64,000 nucleotides of DNA. Source: an uncultured Dorea sp. Lineage in GTDB: Bacteria > Bacillota_A > Clostridia > Lachnospirales > Lachnospiraceae. Every line of letters begins with the position of its first letter. The first letter of the stretch is position 1. Positions 35,145-43,863 of this stretch are shown one piece after another. A program made the position numbers and the translations under genes. A model generated the notes under the pieces. It was not told the origin of the DNA, did no database searches, and saw only the letters and a program-made list of their open reading frames with translations. The stretch lies in the NCBI GenBank assembly GCA_910579015.1, contig CAJTRO010000001.1, positions 40,070 through 104,069 of the forward strand, written 5' to 3'.

Positions 35145-37238
35145 CTAACGTTCTCCCAGGGTGGCCGCCATCACAGCCTTGATCGTATGCATCCGGTTCT
35201 CCGCCTCGTCAAACACCTTCGACTGCTCTGACTCGAACACCTCATCCGTTACCTCCATATCATCTATTCCAAACCGATCATGGATCTCCCTGCCGATCTT
35301 CGTCTTCAGATCATGGAACGCCGGCAGACAGTGCAGGAAGATGGCTTCCTTTTTCGCATTCGCCATGATATCCGCCGTCACCTTATACGGCGTAAGCTCA
35401 CGGATACGCTCTTCCCACACTTCGTCCGGCTCGCCCATGGATACCCATACATCCGTGTAGATCACATCCGCATCCTTCGTTCCTTCTGCCGCGTCAGAGG
35501 TCAGAGTGATGATCGAACCGCTCTCTTTCGCATACTCCCGGCAGGTCTCCACCAGTTCAGCACACGGGAAATACTTTTCCGTCGTACAGGCAGTAAAATG
35601 CATCCCCATCTTCGCACACGCGATCATCAGAGAATTGCCCATATTGTATCTTGCGTCGCCCATATATACCAGCTTGATCCCTTTCAGATATCCAAAATGC
35701 TCACGGATAGTCAGCAGGTCTGCAAGCATCTGCGTCGGATGGTACTCATTCGTCAGTCCGTTCCAGACCGGAACGCCCGCGTATTTCGCCAGATCTTCTA
35801 CAATCTCCTGGCCGAACCCGCGGTACTCAATCCCGTCATACATCCGTCCCAGCACCCTCGCCGTATCCTCAATGCTCTCCTTCTTCCCGATCTGAGATCC
35901 GGAGGGATCAAGATAAGTCGTTCCCATGCCCATGTCATGCGCCGCCACCTCGAAGGAGCATCTGGTCCTGGTGCTTGTCTTCTCGAAGATCAGGGCAACG
36001 TTCATTCCCCTGTACTTGTCAACCGGCACGCCGTTCTTCTTCTTTTCCTTCAGATCCGCCGCAAGCTCCAGAAGATACTCGATCTCCTTCGGCGTATAGT
36101 CCTTCAGTGTCAAAAAATGTCTTCCCTTTAAATTCATCGTCAATCCCTCTCTTAATCCTGTCAGTATGTGCACAAACCTCGGAAGGTTCATCTTGTCGTT
36201 CAGTGCTTCATATTTTTTATACACCATATCATACAGCTGGTCAACCGTGTATATCTGATATTTCGGAATCTGTAGTAATTTGGCGGCCGCCTCCAGCATA
36301 CCCATGAATAATTCCTTATTCTTAAATCCCAGCGGCAGCTTTAAGACAAATGCGATCTCAGCCTTCTCGATCTCACGCATGTCCGAAAGAAGACGGTCAT
36401 AATACTCTTCGTCATGAAGCTGGTCCAGATAGTAGATGGTCCCTTCCAGACCGTAGATCATCCGCTTCGCGTCATAATAGCCGATGATCATATTCTGCCG
36501 GCTTCGCTTTCCCGAAAACTCTATGATGCTCCCAAGCTTCACCCTCGGCGCGATCTCGTACTTCTCGCCCTCCTGCGGCATCCGCACCCGGGGCTCCCGG
36601 CCGGGGCCGTAGATACGCACCGCGATGATGTCCTCATATCCTCTCTTCACCAGCGAATTCAATGGTACATTATTGACCACGCCGCCGTCAATATATTTCT
36701 TTCCCTGGATCCTCTCATTCTTGAACCCTATCAGATACGCGCTCGCCAGAAGAAAGTCCTCGAGCGTACCCTCCGGGATATCGTCGATACTAAGATCAAG
36801 CTCCCTGAATTCCGACAGAGAGAACGTAAGCAGACAGAACTCCTTCCCGCAGTTTCGGATCGCCTCCTCGTCCACCGTCTCATGGATCAGCCTGCGCAGC
36901 GGCGTAACATCCACGCCTCCGTCTCCCAGCATCTTCCAGCCTTCATTGAGGAATTCCTTGATTGTCGTCTCCTTACGGAACAGACGCTCCATCCACTCGT
37001 CATCCACATCCATGACCGTGGAAAATGTCATCTCCCGCCAGATATTCTCGGCCTTCTCAACGTCCCCCATGCAGATCAGCGCGCCGTTCAGCGCACCCAC
37101 GGAGGTCCCGGCCACGGCATTGAACTTCACCCCGGCTTCCACAAGGGCCTTCCACGCCCCGATCTGGTATGCACCGCGCGCACCGCCGCCATCTAACACC
37201 AGACCGTATTCCTTCGTCGTGTCAATCACAGGTTTCAC
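35145..37238 (-). CDS. Patatin-like phospholipase fused in frame to ornithine carbamoyltransferase
   Basis: A single uninterrupted frame of 697 residues. Residues 1-367 are a patatin-like acyl hydrolase: DGGGARGAYQ oxyanion motif at 16-25, nucleophile Ser46 in GTSVG, Asp184 in DGGVVNN. Residues 368-697 are a complete ornithine carbamoyltransferase (argF/arcB type): carbamoyl-phosphate motif STRTR, HPTQ, ornithine site DVWVSMGEP and HCLP. OTCase is normally separate, about 333 residues. Its Met at 36137 is preceded six or seven bases upstream by AGAGAGGGA, a plausible internal ribosome site, so both a fusion and a free 330-residue OTCase may be made. The start at 37238 is GTG after AAAGG. No other arginine genes are near. 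It lies between trmH and birA. Confidence 0.9.
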   Translation of the reverse strand: MKPVIDTTKEYGLVLDGGGARGAYQIGAWKALVEAGVKFNAVAGTSVGALNGALICMGDVEKAENIWREMTFSTVMDVDDEWMERLFRKETTIKEFLNEGWKMLGDGGVDVTPLRRLIHETVDEEAIRNCGKEFCLLTFSLSEFRELDLSIDDIPEGTLEDFLLASAYLIGFKNERIQGKKYIDGGVVNNVPLNSLVKRGYEDIIAVRIYGPGREPRVRMPQEGEKYEIAPRVKLGSIIEFSGKRSRQNMIIGYYDAKRMIYGLEGTIYYLDQLHDEEYYDRLLSDMREIEKAEIAFVLKLPLGFKNKELFMGMLEAAAKLLQIPKYQIYTVDQLYDMVYKKYEALNDKMNLPRFVHILTGLREGLTMNLKGRHFLTLKDYTPKEIEYLLELAADLKEKKKNGVPVDKYRGMNVALIFEKTSTRTRCSFEVAAHDMGMGTTYLDPSGSQIGKKESIEDTARVLGRMYDGIEYRGFGQEIVEDLAKYAGVPVWNGLTNEYHPTQMLADLLTIREHFGYLKGIKLVYMGDARYNMGNSLMIACAKMGMHFTACTTEKYFPCAELVETCREYAKESGSIITLTSDAAEGTKDADVIYTDVWVSMGEPDEVWEERIRELTPYKVTADIMANAKKEAIFLHCLPAFHDLKTKIGREIHDRFGIDDMEVTDEVFESEQSKVFDEAENRMHTIKAVMAATLGER

Positions 37239-37253
37239 AATATCACAACCTTT

Positions 37254-38069
37254 CTATTCCTTCCGTCTCTGTCTTGCGGCCTCGAACATCAGCACCGACG
37301 CCGCGACCGCGGCATTCAAAGACTCCACCTGTCCCTTCATCGGTATCCTGATATAAGCATCCGCAAGCTGTGCGACCTCCCTCGTAAGCCCGTTTCCCTC
37401 ATTCCCGATAAGAAACGCGCACGGCCGGCGGTAATCCTCCTCGTCATAATCGCGCCGTCCCTCAAGATGAGCCGCATACGTCAAAATGCCGTTCTCCTTC
37501 ATCTCTCTGACCGCATCCGGAAGATCCTCGACATAACAGAACGGCATCCGGTATACCGAGCCCATCGTGGAACGGATCGTCTTGGGATTGTAGATGTCCA
37601 CACATTCCCGGTCCATGACGATCCCGGTCACCCCCGCTCCTTCCGCGGCACGAAAGATGGTCCCCAGATTCCCCGGATCCTGTAGATGGTCAAGCACCGC
37701 CACAAGAGGACGTTCACCGCCTGTCACCTCCGGCAGTGCATACTCCATCTGGCGCGCCACACACAGAATCCCCTGGGGCGTCCTGGTATCCGACACATAG
37801 CCGAACACCGTGTCCGATAACACCTCCACAGCCGTTCTCAACGCGCCCTGTTCTTTACCGCCGTTTTGGAGGCCGTCGATCACGCCCTGTTCTTTCTTAT
37901 AAAATGCCTCTGACACATAGACCTCTCTCAATATCTCCGGCGGGATCTCCCTGAACATCCGGATCCCTTCCACCAGAAATACCTTCTCTTCGTCCCTTGC
38001 CTTTCTCTTCTTCTTAAGGTTCACCAGACGCTTCACTTTTGTGTTCGATGTGCTCGTTATCTTGTTCAT
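37254..38069 (-). CDS. TrmH/SpoU-family RNA 2'-O-methyltransferase
   Basis: A 271-residue SPOUT methyltransferase that 2'-O-methylates rRNA or tRNA with S-adenosylmethionine. The N-terminal substrate-binding domain covers about 1-100. The knotted catalytic domain shows LDHLQDPGNLGTIFRAAEGA (motif 1), FLIGNEGNGLTREV (motif 2) and IRIPMKGQVESLNAAVAASV (motif 3). ATG 38069 is preferred to 38075 because GAGAGAGG lies six bases before it. It is first in the operon reaching dusB. Confidence 0.92.
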   Translation of the reverse strand: MNKITSTSNTKVKRLVNLKKKRKARDEEKVFLVEGIRMFREIPPEILREVYVSEAFYKKEQGVIDGLQNGGKEQGALRTAVEVLSDTVFGYVSDTRTPQGILCVARQMEYALPEVTGGERPLVAVLDHLQDPGNLGTIFRAAEGAGVTGIVMDRECVDIYNPKTIRSTMGSVYRMPFCYVEDLPDAVREMKENGILTYAAHLEGRRDYDEEDYRRPCAFLIGNEGNGLTREVAQLADAYIRIPMKGQVESLNAAVAASVLMFEAARQRRKE

Positions 38070-38144
38070 TTTCATCCTCTCTGTCTCTCTTGCCGGAACT
38101 CCTTTGCCTGTAACGCAGATAAGCTGCCATTTTTATTACGCTAT

Positions 38145-38173
38145 ATTATATCCCATCCCGATAATGAATACAA
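38145..38173 (-). promoter_or_regulatory. Promoter of the trmH-to-dusB operon
   Basis: TTGTAT (38173-38168) and TATAAT (38150-38145), 17 bases apart on the minus strand, 76 bases before trmH. Confidence 0.7.
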
Positions 38174-38184
38174 CCATTATGTGC

Positions 38185-39330
38185 TCACTGTCCCTCTGTA
38201 TAATACGCGTTCAGCCTTAAAATCCCAAGCACATACATCTTAACCGCGTTAAAGAACACATCTATATTATGCGCCTCGTCCGGCTGGTGCGCGCCTCCGT
38301 GCCCCTTGGGGAAGGGTTTCTTTTCATGCGGATCCCCGGCTCCAAACCCGCATCCGCATCTAAAATGCCTCGCGTAAGTGCACCCCTTCATCACATACGG
38401 GACTTCATCCGCCCCTGTCACTTCATTATACAGGTCCGTCAGAATCTTCGGCACCCCCTGGTCCCCCGCAATGTAATACCCGTCCTCTTCCTTTAGGACC
38501 TCAAATTCCATACCGCTCTTCTTCGCAAACTCTCCGACACGCTCCCTTGCTTCTGCCACAGGCAGTTCTACCGGGATCCTCGCGTCAATCCGGCATTCCC
38601 CGGCACCGGTCTGCTTCACACAGCATACAGTCTCCCCCATAGTCTCCGACACCATATGGATCCCCGTCAGTTCCCCCTTTTCATCCGTCAAAAGCTTCTC
38701 CACCACATCATTTCCACACACCCCGTCCTTCTCTGCCATTCTCAGCACAAATTTCAGGACGCCCTTCTCTCCGTTTGTGACAGGGAAATCGTCATCCACC
38801 GCCAGTCCAAGATCCGGCTGTCCCGCACGTTCCAGGTAATAGAGGATATCCTTCATATCCGTCTCCTCATGGGAACCACAGAAAAGCCTTACGTCGATCC
38901 AGAGCGGTACGTGCTTCTTTTGCAGATAAACCATCGCGAACAACACCGCAAGCAGAGGCACTTTATCATCTACCGCGCCTCTCCCTATGATATAATTTCT
39001 ATCCACCGTCTCCCCAAACGCCGGATAGAATCCCCCCTCGGACGGCGGGACGACATCTGTATGCGCCGCAAATAACACGCGTTTTCCCGGCGATTTCTGA
39101 GGAAAACGGATCTCAAGCCCCTGGTAGTCATACATCTCTGTCTCAAGCCCGTACTGCTTCGCAAGCACATCCAGATAATCCAGCGCCTCCGCACACGCTC
39201 TTCCATAGGGGTATCCCGAATCATCTTCACAGGCCGCACTTGGGATCCGGACAAGCCTGCACGCCGTATTTATCATGTCCTCCCTGTTCTCCTGTATAAA
39301 CTGTTCGATCTCTTTCTCAATATTTTTCAT
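38185..39330 (-). CDS. M20-family dipeptidase (Sapep/PepV type)
   Basis: A 381-residue metallopeptidase acting on di- or short peptides in the cytoplasm. Metal ligands are visible in LFAAHTDVVPP, GRGAVDDK (bridging Asp) and GSHEETDMKD, with the last His in the C-terminal GAHQPDEAHN. The frame is open to 39480, but ATG 39330 follows AGGAGA and overlaps the MATE stop as ATGA, so translation is coupled to the exporter. The C-terminal stretch has an unusual CGCGFGAGDPHEKKPFPKGH loop. Confidence 0.88.
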   Translation of the reverse strand: MKNIEKEIEQFIQENREDMINTACRLVRIPSAACEDDSGYPYGRACAEALDYLDVLAKQYGLETEMYDYQGLEIRFPQKSPGKRVLFAAHTDVVPPSEGGFYPAFGETVDRNYIIGRGAVDDKVPLLAVLFAMVYLQKKHVPLWIDVRLFCGSHEETDMKDILYYLERAGQPDLGLAVDDDFPVTNGEKGVLKFVLRMAEKDGVCGNDVVEKLLTDEKGELTGIHMVSETMGETVCCVKQTGAGECRIDARIPVELPVAEARERVGEFAKKSGMEFEVLKEEDGYYIAGDQGVPKILTDLYNEVTGADEVPYVMKGCTYARHFRCGCGFGAGDPHEKKPFPKGHGGAHQPDEAHNIDVFFNAVKMYVLGILRLNAYYTEGQ

Positions 39331-40679
39331 AATGTCTCCTTCTTCTCTATCCTTCGATATAAAAATGCACTCAGCAGGAACCTTGAGAGCTGGTCGGCCG
39401 CAATGATGATCCAGACAGAAACTATCGGCAGCCGCAACACATACGCCGCCAGGATACAGCAGGGAATCCGGACGATCCATATTCCAAAGCCGGCAACGAG
39501 CATCGGCGTATTTTTGTGCCCCATCGCACGGATTGTTCCATTATAGACACGCGACAGATTCTGCGGGATCTGGATGAAGCCCATGATAAACACATACGTC
39601 ACGCCTATCGCCTGCAACTCGGCCTTATCCGTCATCACCTTCATAAATACACCCGGAAATACAAGCAGAAGCAGTGATGTAACGACACTGATAGTAAGTC
39701 CCACTCTGATCAATTCCCTGAAATATATTTTCCGAAGTCCCTGGTCCCTCTTTCCCACCGCCCGGGCGGTCAGCGTCGTCGAAGCCGTACTGAAGCCAAT
39801 CGCCGGCATCTCCGTGATCGTCTCCGCCTGGATCCCAAGCTGATAGGCCGCAAACGCAGAAGAACCATAGAATAAGATCACCTTGCTCAGAATGACCGCC
39901 GAAAACTGCCAGAACATATTTTCAAATGCCGCCGGGATCCCCGTGGTATATACTTCCCAGATACACCGTCTGTCCAGACGAAAGAACCCTTCCCGCCTGC
40001 TCTCCTCCCGGAAGATACCTTTCCTATTATACAGAAGATACATACCGGAAGACGCGCCGACCGCCTGCGCGATCACCATGGCCGCCGCCGCGCCCTTGAT
40101 TCCCATGCCCTTTCCATCCCCAATCCCGAAGATCAGCACATACCCACAGACAATATTTACAATATTCACAACTCCGGCAATATACATCGGCGTCTTCGTG
40201 TTCCCGTACCCCTGAAACGCCGCCGTCACCAGAGACATGATCACAAGAAACGGAAATCCCCACACGACGATCCGCATATATTCCCCCGCCAAAGCCAAAA
40301 TCTTTGGATCCTCCGAAAAAAAGGCAAAAAAAATATCCGCCCGGGAAAACAGTACCGCCTGTATCACTCCTACGACTATCAGTTCCGTCAGCATCGTCTG
40401 TTCTATAATGCTTCTGCACTCTCCCCGCCTGCCTGCGCCAAATGCCTTCGCCACAAGTATCGTTGCTCCGGTTGCAACTCCCTTATAGCATACCCAGAGC
40501 GTATCTGTGATCCTCACACAGATCCCCTGCGCGGATATGGCGTCTGCCATAAGTCTCCCTACCATCGCAGTTGTGATCAGGCTGACTGATATTTGCAGGA
40601 TATTTTCCAGAATCATCGGTATGATGATCTGATAGATCTCCTTCTTTATCTCCTTATTTTCGTACAAAATACCCTCCAT
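39327..40679 (-). CDS. MATE-family exporter
   Basis: A 450-residue 12-helix MATE protein. Signatures: IPMILENILQISVSLITTAM, VGRLMADAISAQG and GATILVAKAFGAGRR. ATG 40679 is taken as start; a TTG at 40667 with GGAGGG four bases upstream is an alternative that would shorten it by four residues. It overlaps the M20 dipeptidase by four bases, suggesting export of a peptide or amino-acid product. A GC-rich hairpin lies just before the start. Confidence 0.88.
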   Translation of the reverse strand: MEGILYENKEIKKEIYQIIIPMILENILQISVSLITTAMVGRLMADAISAQGICVRITDTLWVCYKGVATGATILVAKAFGAGRRGECRSIIEQTMLTELIVVGVIQAVLFSRADIFFAFFSEDPKILALAGEYMRIVVWGFPFLVIMSLVTAAFQGYGNTKTPMYIAGVVNIVNIVCGYVLIFGIGDGKGMGIKGAAAAMVIAQAVGASSGMYLLYNRKGIFREESRREGFFRLDRRCIWEVYTTGIPAAFENMFWQFSAVILSKVILFYGSSAFAAYQLGIQAETITEMPAIGFSTASTTLTARAVGKRDQGLRKIYFRELIRVGLTISVVTSLLLLVFPGVFMKVMTDKAELQAIGVTYVFIMGFIQIPQNLSRVYNGTIRAMGHKNTPMLVAGFGIWIVRIPCCILAAYVLRLPIVSVWIIIAADQLSRFLLSAFLYRRIEKKETL

Positions 40680-40687
40680 TCTAAAGG

Positions 40688-40709
40688 AGCCGCCGCAAAA
40701 CGGACGGCT
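40688..40709 (-). terminator. Possible terminator/attenuator between the lac operon and MATE gene
   Basis: On the minus strand AGCCGTCCG pairs imperfectly with CGGCGGCT around TTTTG, followed by CCTTTAG. The T-run is weak, so partial read-through into the MATE gene is likely. Confidence 0.35.
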
Positions 40710-40808
40710 GACACCGGATCTGCCATATGCAAATCCACGGGTTACCCCGCATGTTGTGCAAGCGCCGCGTTTTACAACAGCTCCCTGTCGATCTCTCATT
40801 CTTAGTTT

Positions 40809-42095
40809 TTATTTGAACTTTGCTTCCATCTCTTTCTGCTCGGCATCCAGTACCTCTGCCACATCCTCGTCCTCCAGGAGAATCTTCGCCACGCTGTTCT
40901 TGGACATCTCAAGCGCTTCTGCGAAATTCTCCGTGTAATTTACCTGAGGAGCATTCTTTCCGGCTTCCGTAAATAATTCAAAGATCTTCTGTCCTCCGAA
41001 GAATTCGTCTCCTTCCTCGAAAGCCTCCGACTCAAGCGCCGGCAGATAGGAGGGATAGAGCCCATAATTCTGGAACCCTTCAATATTCGCGTCCACGTCC
41101 TCCATACAGAACTTCACAAATTCCTGAGCCGCCTCTACATTCTCACTCGCTGATGGAACGGCAAGCGCAGAACCTCCGTTTGACGCGCCCAGAGGCTCCT
41201 GATCCGCATCGAATCTCGGAAGAGGCATTACCGCCCATTTTCCTTCCTGATCCGGCACCGCATCCTTGATGGAGCCGACCATCCATACCGCTTCCGGAAT
41301 ACATGCAAATTTGTCGGCAGACATTCCGGCGATCATATCGTCCCATGAAGAGTTGTTAAAGGTAATCCCCTCGTCAAACATCTTCTTGCACATTTCCATT
41401 GCCCTTACAGATTCCTCGGAATTTACCTGTGGATTTCCCTCTTCGTCAAAATAGAATCCCCCAAGCTCCATCAGCATCAGGCGGTACACAAGGTCGTTCC
41501 TTGACTCCGCCATGCACAGGATATCGCTGCCCGTCTTATCCTTGATGGTCTTTCCAGCCTCGATAAAATCATCCCATGTCACAATGTCTTCTGCCTTGAC
41601 GCCTGCTTTCTCGAACAGATCCGACCGGTAGAACATCCCGCACGGGCCTGAATCCCATGGATACGCGATGACCTTTCCATCCACCGTACACTCCGCCACC
41701 TTGATCGGGAAAAAGTCGTCCGTGTTGATCATGTCCGTAAATTCCGCGAATTTGCCCGGGAACTTTGTCCCGAATTTGGCCATCTGTTCTCCTTCAAGAG
41801 ATACGATATCCGGCAGTCCGATCCCTGATTGCAGACAGGTGGTCATCTTCTGATATACCTGATCCACACCCATTTCCTCGAAATTAAACTCTACGTCCGG
41901 GTGGAGTTCCCGGAATTTCTCCGCCTGTTCCTCCAGATGCGCAAGCGCCACGTCCCAGCTCCACACGGTGATCTCTCCCGACAGACCGCCATCGCCGTTC
42001 TCCTTCTTCTCACTGCTCCCCCCGTTTCCGTTGCAGGCGCACAGAGACACTGTTACAGCCGCCGCAAGTATAATTGACAACAAATTCCTCTTCAT
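40809..42095 (-). CDS. Sugar ABC transporter substrate-binding lipoprotein
   Basis: A 428-residue extracellular binding protein of the family 1 (MalE-like) class. Residues 1-21 are a lipoprotein signal with the acylated Cys in SLCAC. The mature part has the usual GEITVWSWDVA start and a PDIVSLEGEQMA segment. AAGGAGG precedes ATG 42095. It is last in the lacI-lacZ operon, 34 bases after the second permease. Substrate is probably a beta-galactoside oligosaccharide, judged from lacZ. The ATPase would be shared (MsmX-like) and is not in the window. Confidence 0.9.
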   Translation of the reverse strand: MKRNLLSIILAAAVTVSLCACNGNGGSSEKKENGDGGLSGEITVWSWDVALAHLEEQAEKFRELHPDVEFNFEEMGVDQVYQKMTTCLQSGIGLPDIVSLEGEQMAKFGTKFPGKFAEFTDMINTDDFFPIKVAECTVDGKVIAYPWDSGPCGMFYRSDLFEKAGVKAEDIVTWDDFIEAGKTIKDKTGSDILCMAESRNDLVYRLMLMELGGFYFDEEGNPQVNSEESVRAMEMCKKMFDEGITFNNSSWDDMIAGMSADKFACIPEAVWMVGSIKDAVPDQEGKWAVMPLPRFDADQEPLGASNGGSALAVPSASENVEAAQEFVKFCMEDVDANIEGFQNYGLYPSYLPALESEAFEEGDEFFGGQKIFELFTEAGKNAPQVNYTENFAEALEMSKNSVAKILLEDEDVAEVLDAEQKEMEAKFK

Positions 42096-42129
42096 TCTTT
42101 TTTTCCTCCTTAAAAAATATGGTATAGAT

Positions 42130-42969
42130 TTATTCTTTTACAGCTCCGCCCATGACGCCGGCGACGAACTGTTTCTGGAACACCAGAAAGATGATCAGTA
42201 TCGGCAGCACCGCAAATACCGTGGCGAGCATGATAACCCCATAATCCTTCCGCCACGCGACGCCCTCGAGCATAGAGAGGGCAACCGGGAAGTTATACAT
42301 TGATTTCGTCCCCAATATGATCAACGGCCACATGAAGTTATTCCACATACTCATGAACATATAGATTCCCATTGCTCCCAACGCCGGTTTCATGGACGGC
42401 ATTACCACTTTTATAAAAATAGCGAATTCCCCATATCCGTCTATTCTTGCGGCCTCTATCAGCGACGTAGGAAAGGACAGCATGTTCTGCCTCATCAGAA
42501 ACATTCCGAACGCTCCCGCAAGTCCGGGAAGGATCACCGCCTGGTATGTATTCGCCCATCCGATATTATTCATCAGCTTAAAGAGCGGTACATACATCAC
42601 CTGTCCGGGGATCATCATTGTCAGCATGATGATCCCGAAGATGATCCCCTTCCCCTTGAATTCGTATTTTGCCATTGCATATCCTGACATGGCATGGATC
42701 AGCATTGCCAGCACCGTATATGTAACAGTCAGGATTCCCGAATTCAGAAGGATCCTCCCAAGATCAAGCCTTTCGTTCAGGTTCTTTAAGTTCTCTGAAA
42801 GATGCGTCCCGAAGAACAGCTTCGGCGCCGCGCTTAAGATATCCGCATTCGAATTTGTCGCCGAGACAAACATAAAATAGAACGGGAACAGGAACACGAA
42901 GGCTGCAACAATCAGCACGACATAGGTGATCACGTGCGAAATATTAATCTTTTTCCTCTTATCCATCAT
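42130..42969 (-). CDS. Carbohydrate ABC transporter permease (MalG type)
   Basis: A 279-residue permease with six membrane segments and the EAA loop EAARIDGYGEFAIFIKVVMPSM. N-terminal FPFYFMFVSATNSN is typical of MalG-like proteins. The start ATG overlaps the stop of the MalF-type gene by four bases (ATGA). It pairs with the permease at 42966 and the binding protein at 40809 to import a galactoside. Confidence 0.92.
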   Translation of the reverse strand: MMDKRKKINISHVITYVVLIVAAFVFLFPFYFMFVSATNSNADILSAAPKLFFGTHLSENLKNLNERLDLGRILLNSGILTVTYTVLAMLIHAMSGYAMAKYEFKGKGIIFGIIMLTMMIPGQVMYVPLFKLMNNIGWANTYQAVILPGLAGAFGMFLMRQNMLSFPTSLIEAARIDGYGEFAIFIKVVMPSMKPALGAMGIYMFMSMWNNFMWPLIILGTKSMYNFPVALSMLEGVAWRKDYGVIMLATVFAVLPILIIFLVFQKQFVAGVMGGAVKE

Positions 42970-43829
42970 TCATTTTCACCTCCTTTTGTTATCCTGAACT
43001 GCACAAACGACAGCACGCCGATTATCACTACAAGCGCATAGCTGATCGCGGCCGCATATCCGAATTTATAATAGGAAAATCCTGTATTATACAGGTAATG
43101 CCCAATCGTGATCGTCGCGTTGTTCGGCCCTCCGTTTGTCAAAATGAAGGATTCATCAAACAACTGCAATGTTCCGATCGTCGAAGTAATACTTACGAAT
43201 ACGATGATAGATTTCACCATCGGAACCGTTATATACACGAATTTCTGGAAAAATGACGCTCCGTCTATTTCCGCTGATTCGTATAATTCCATGGGGATAT
43301 TCTTCAATCCTGCGATCATGATGATCGTGTTATACCCGGTCCACCGCCAGGTTATCCCGATAATGATCGCGCTTCTGGCTCCCCACACGGTATTCAGCCA
43401 GTCTACTCCGTCAAAGCCAAGAGCCGTAAGCGCATGGTTCACCAGCCCGAAGTCCGTATTAAACAGTAATTTAAAAACGATCGCATATGCCACCAGCGCC
43501 GTCACCGACGGAAGGAATATGCTCATACGGAATCCCGAGCGGAACTTAAGAAACGCCTGCTCTACCAGCACCCCCAACAGCAGAGACAAGACTACCATGA
43601 CCGGCACCTGTACCGCCAGATAAATAAACGTATTCTTCAGAGATTTCCAGAAAACCGGATCGTGGAACATGGTGATATAATTCTGTAACCCGCAGAACAC
43701 ATAATTCCCTTCTGTAAAATCCTGAAAACTTAAGATCAGCGAATCTATGATCGGATAAATCATAAATACCGCAAACAACACTAACATCGGCGCCAGAAAG
43801 AAATATGGCGCATTCTTCTTTTTCATCAT
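42966..43829 (-). CDS. Carbohydrate ABC transporter permease (MalF type)
   Basis: A 287-residue permease with six membrane segments and the EAA loop ESAEIDGASFFQKFVYITVP. The frame is open to 44081 across the end of lacZ. ATG 43829 is favoured because AGGGAG ends nine bases upstream; ATG 43838 directly abuts that site. It follows lacZ by 34 bases. Confidence 0.9.
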   Translation of the reverse strand: MMKKKNAPYFFLAPMLVLFAVFMIYPIIDSLILSFQDFTEGNYVFCGLQNYITMFHDPVFWKSLKNTFIYLAVQVPVMVVLSLLLGVLVEQAFLKFRSGFRMSIFLPSVTALVAYAIVFKLLFNTDFGLVNHALTALGFDGVDWLNTVWGARSAIIIGITWRWTGYNTIIMIAGLKNIPMELYESAEIDGASFFQKFVYITVPMVKSIIVFVSITSTIGTLQLFDESFILTNGGPNNATITIGHYLYNTGFSYYKFGYAAAISYALVVIIGVLSFVQFRITKGGENE

Positions 43830-43863
43830 CTTTTTCATCTCCCTAACCCTGCGTTCACCCAGA

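Noticed and set aside
40680..40799. 40-codon N-terminal extension of the MATE exporter
   Set aside because: The segment is Cys/Arg/Gly-rich, unlike any MATE N-terminus, and contains a hairpin; the conserved protein starts at 40679.
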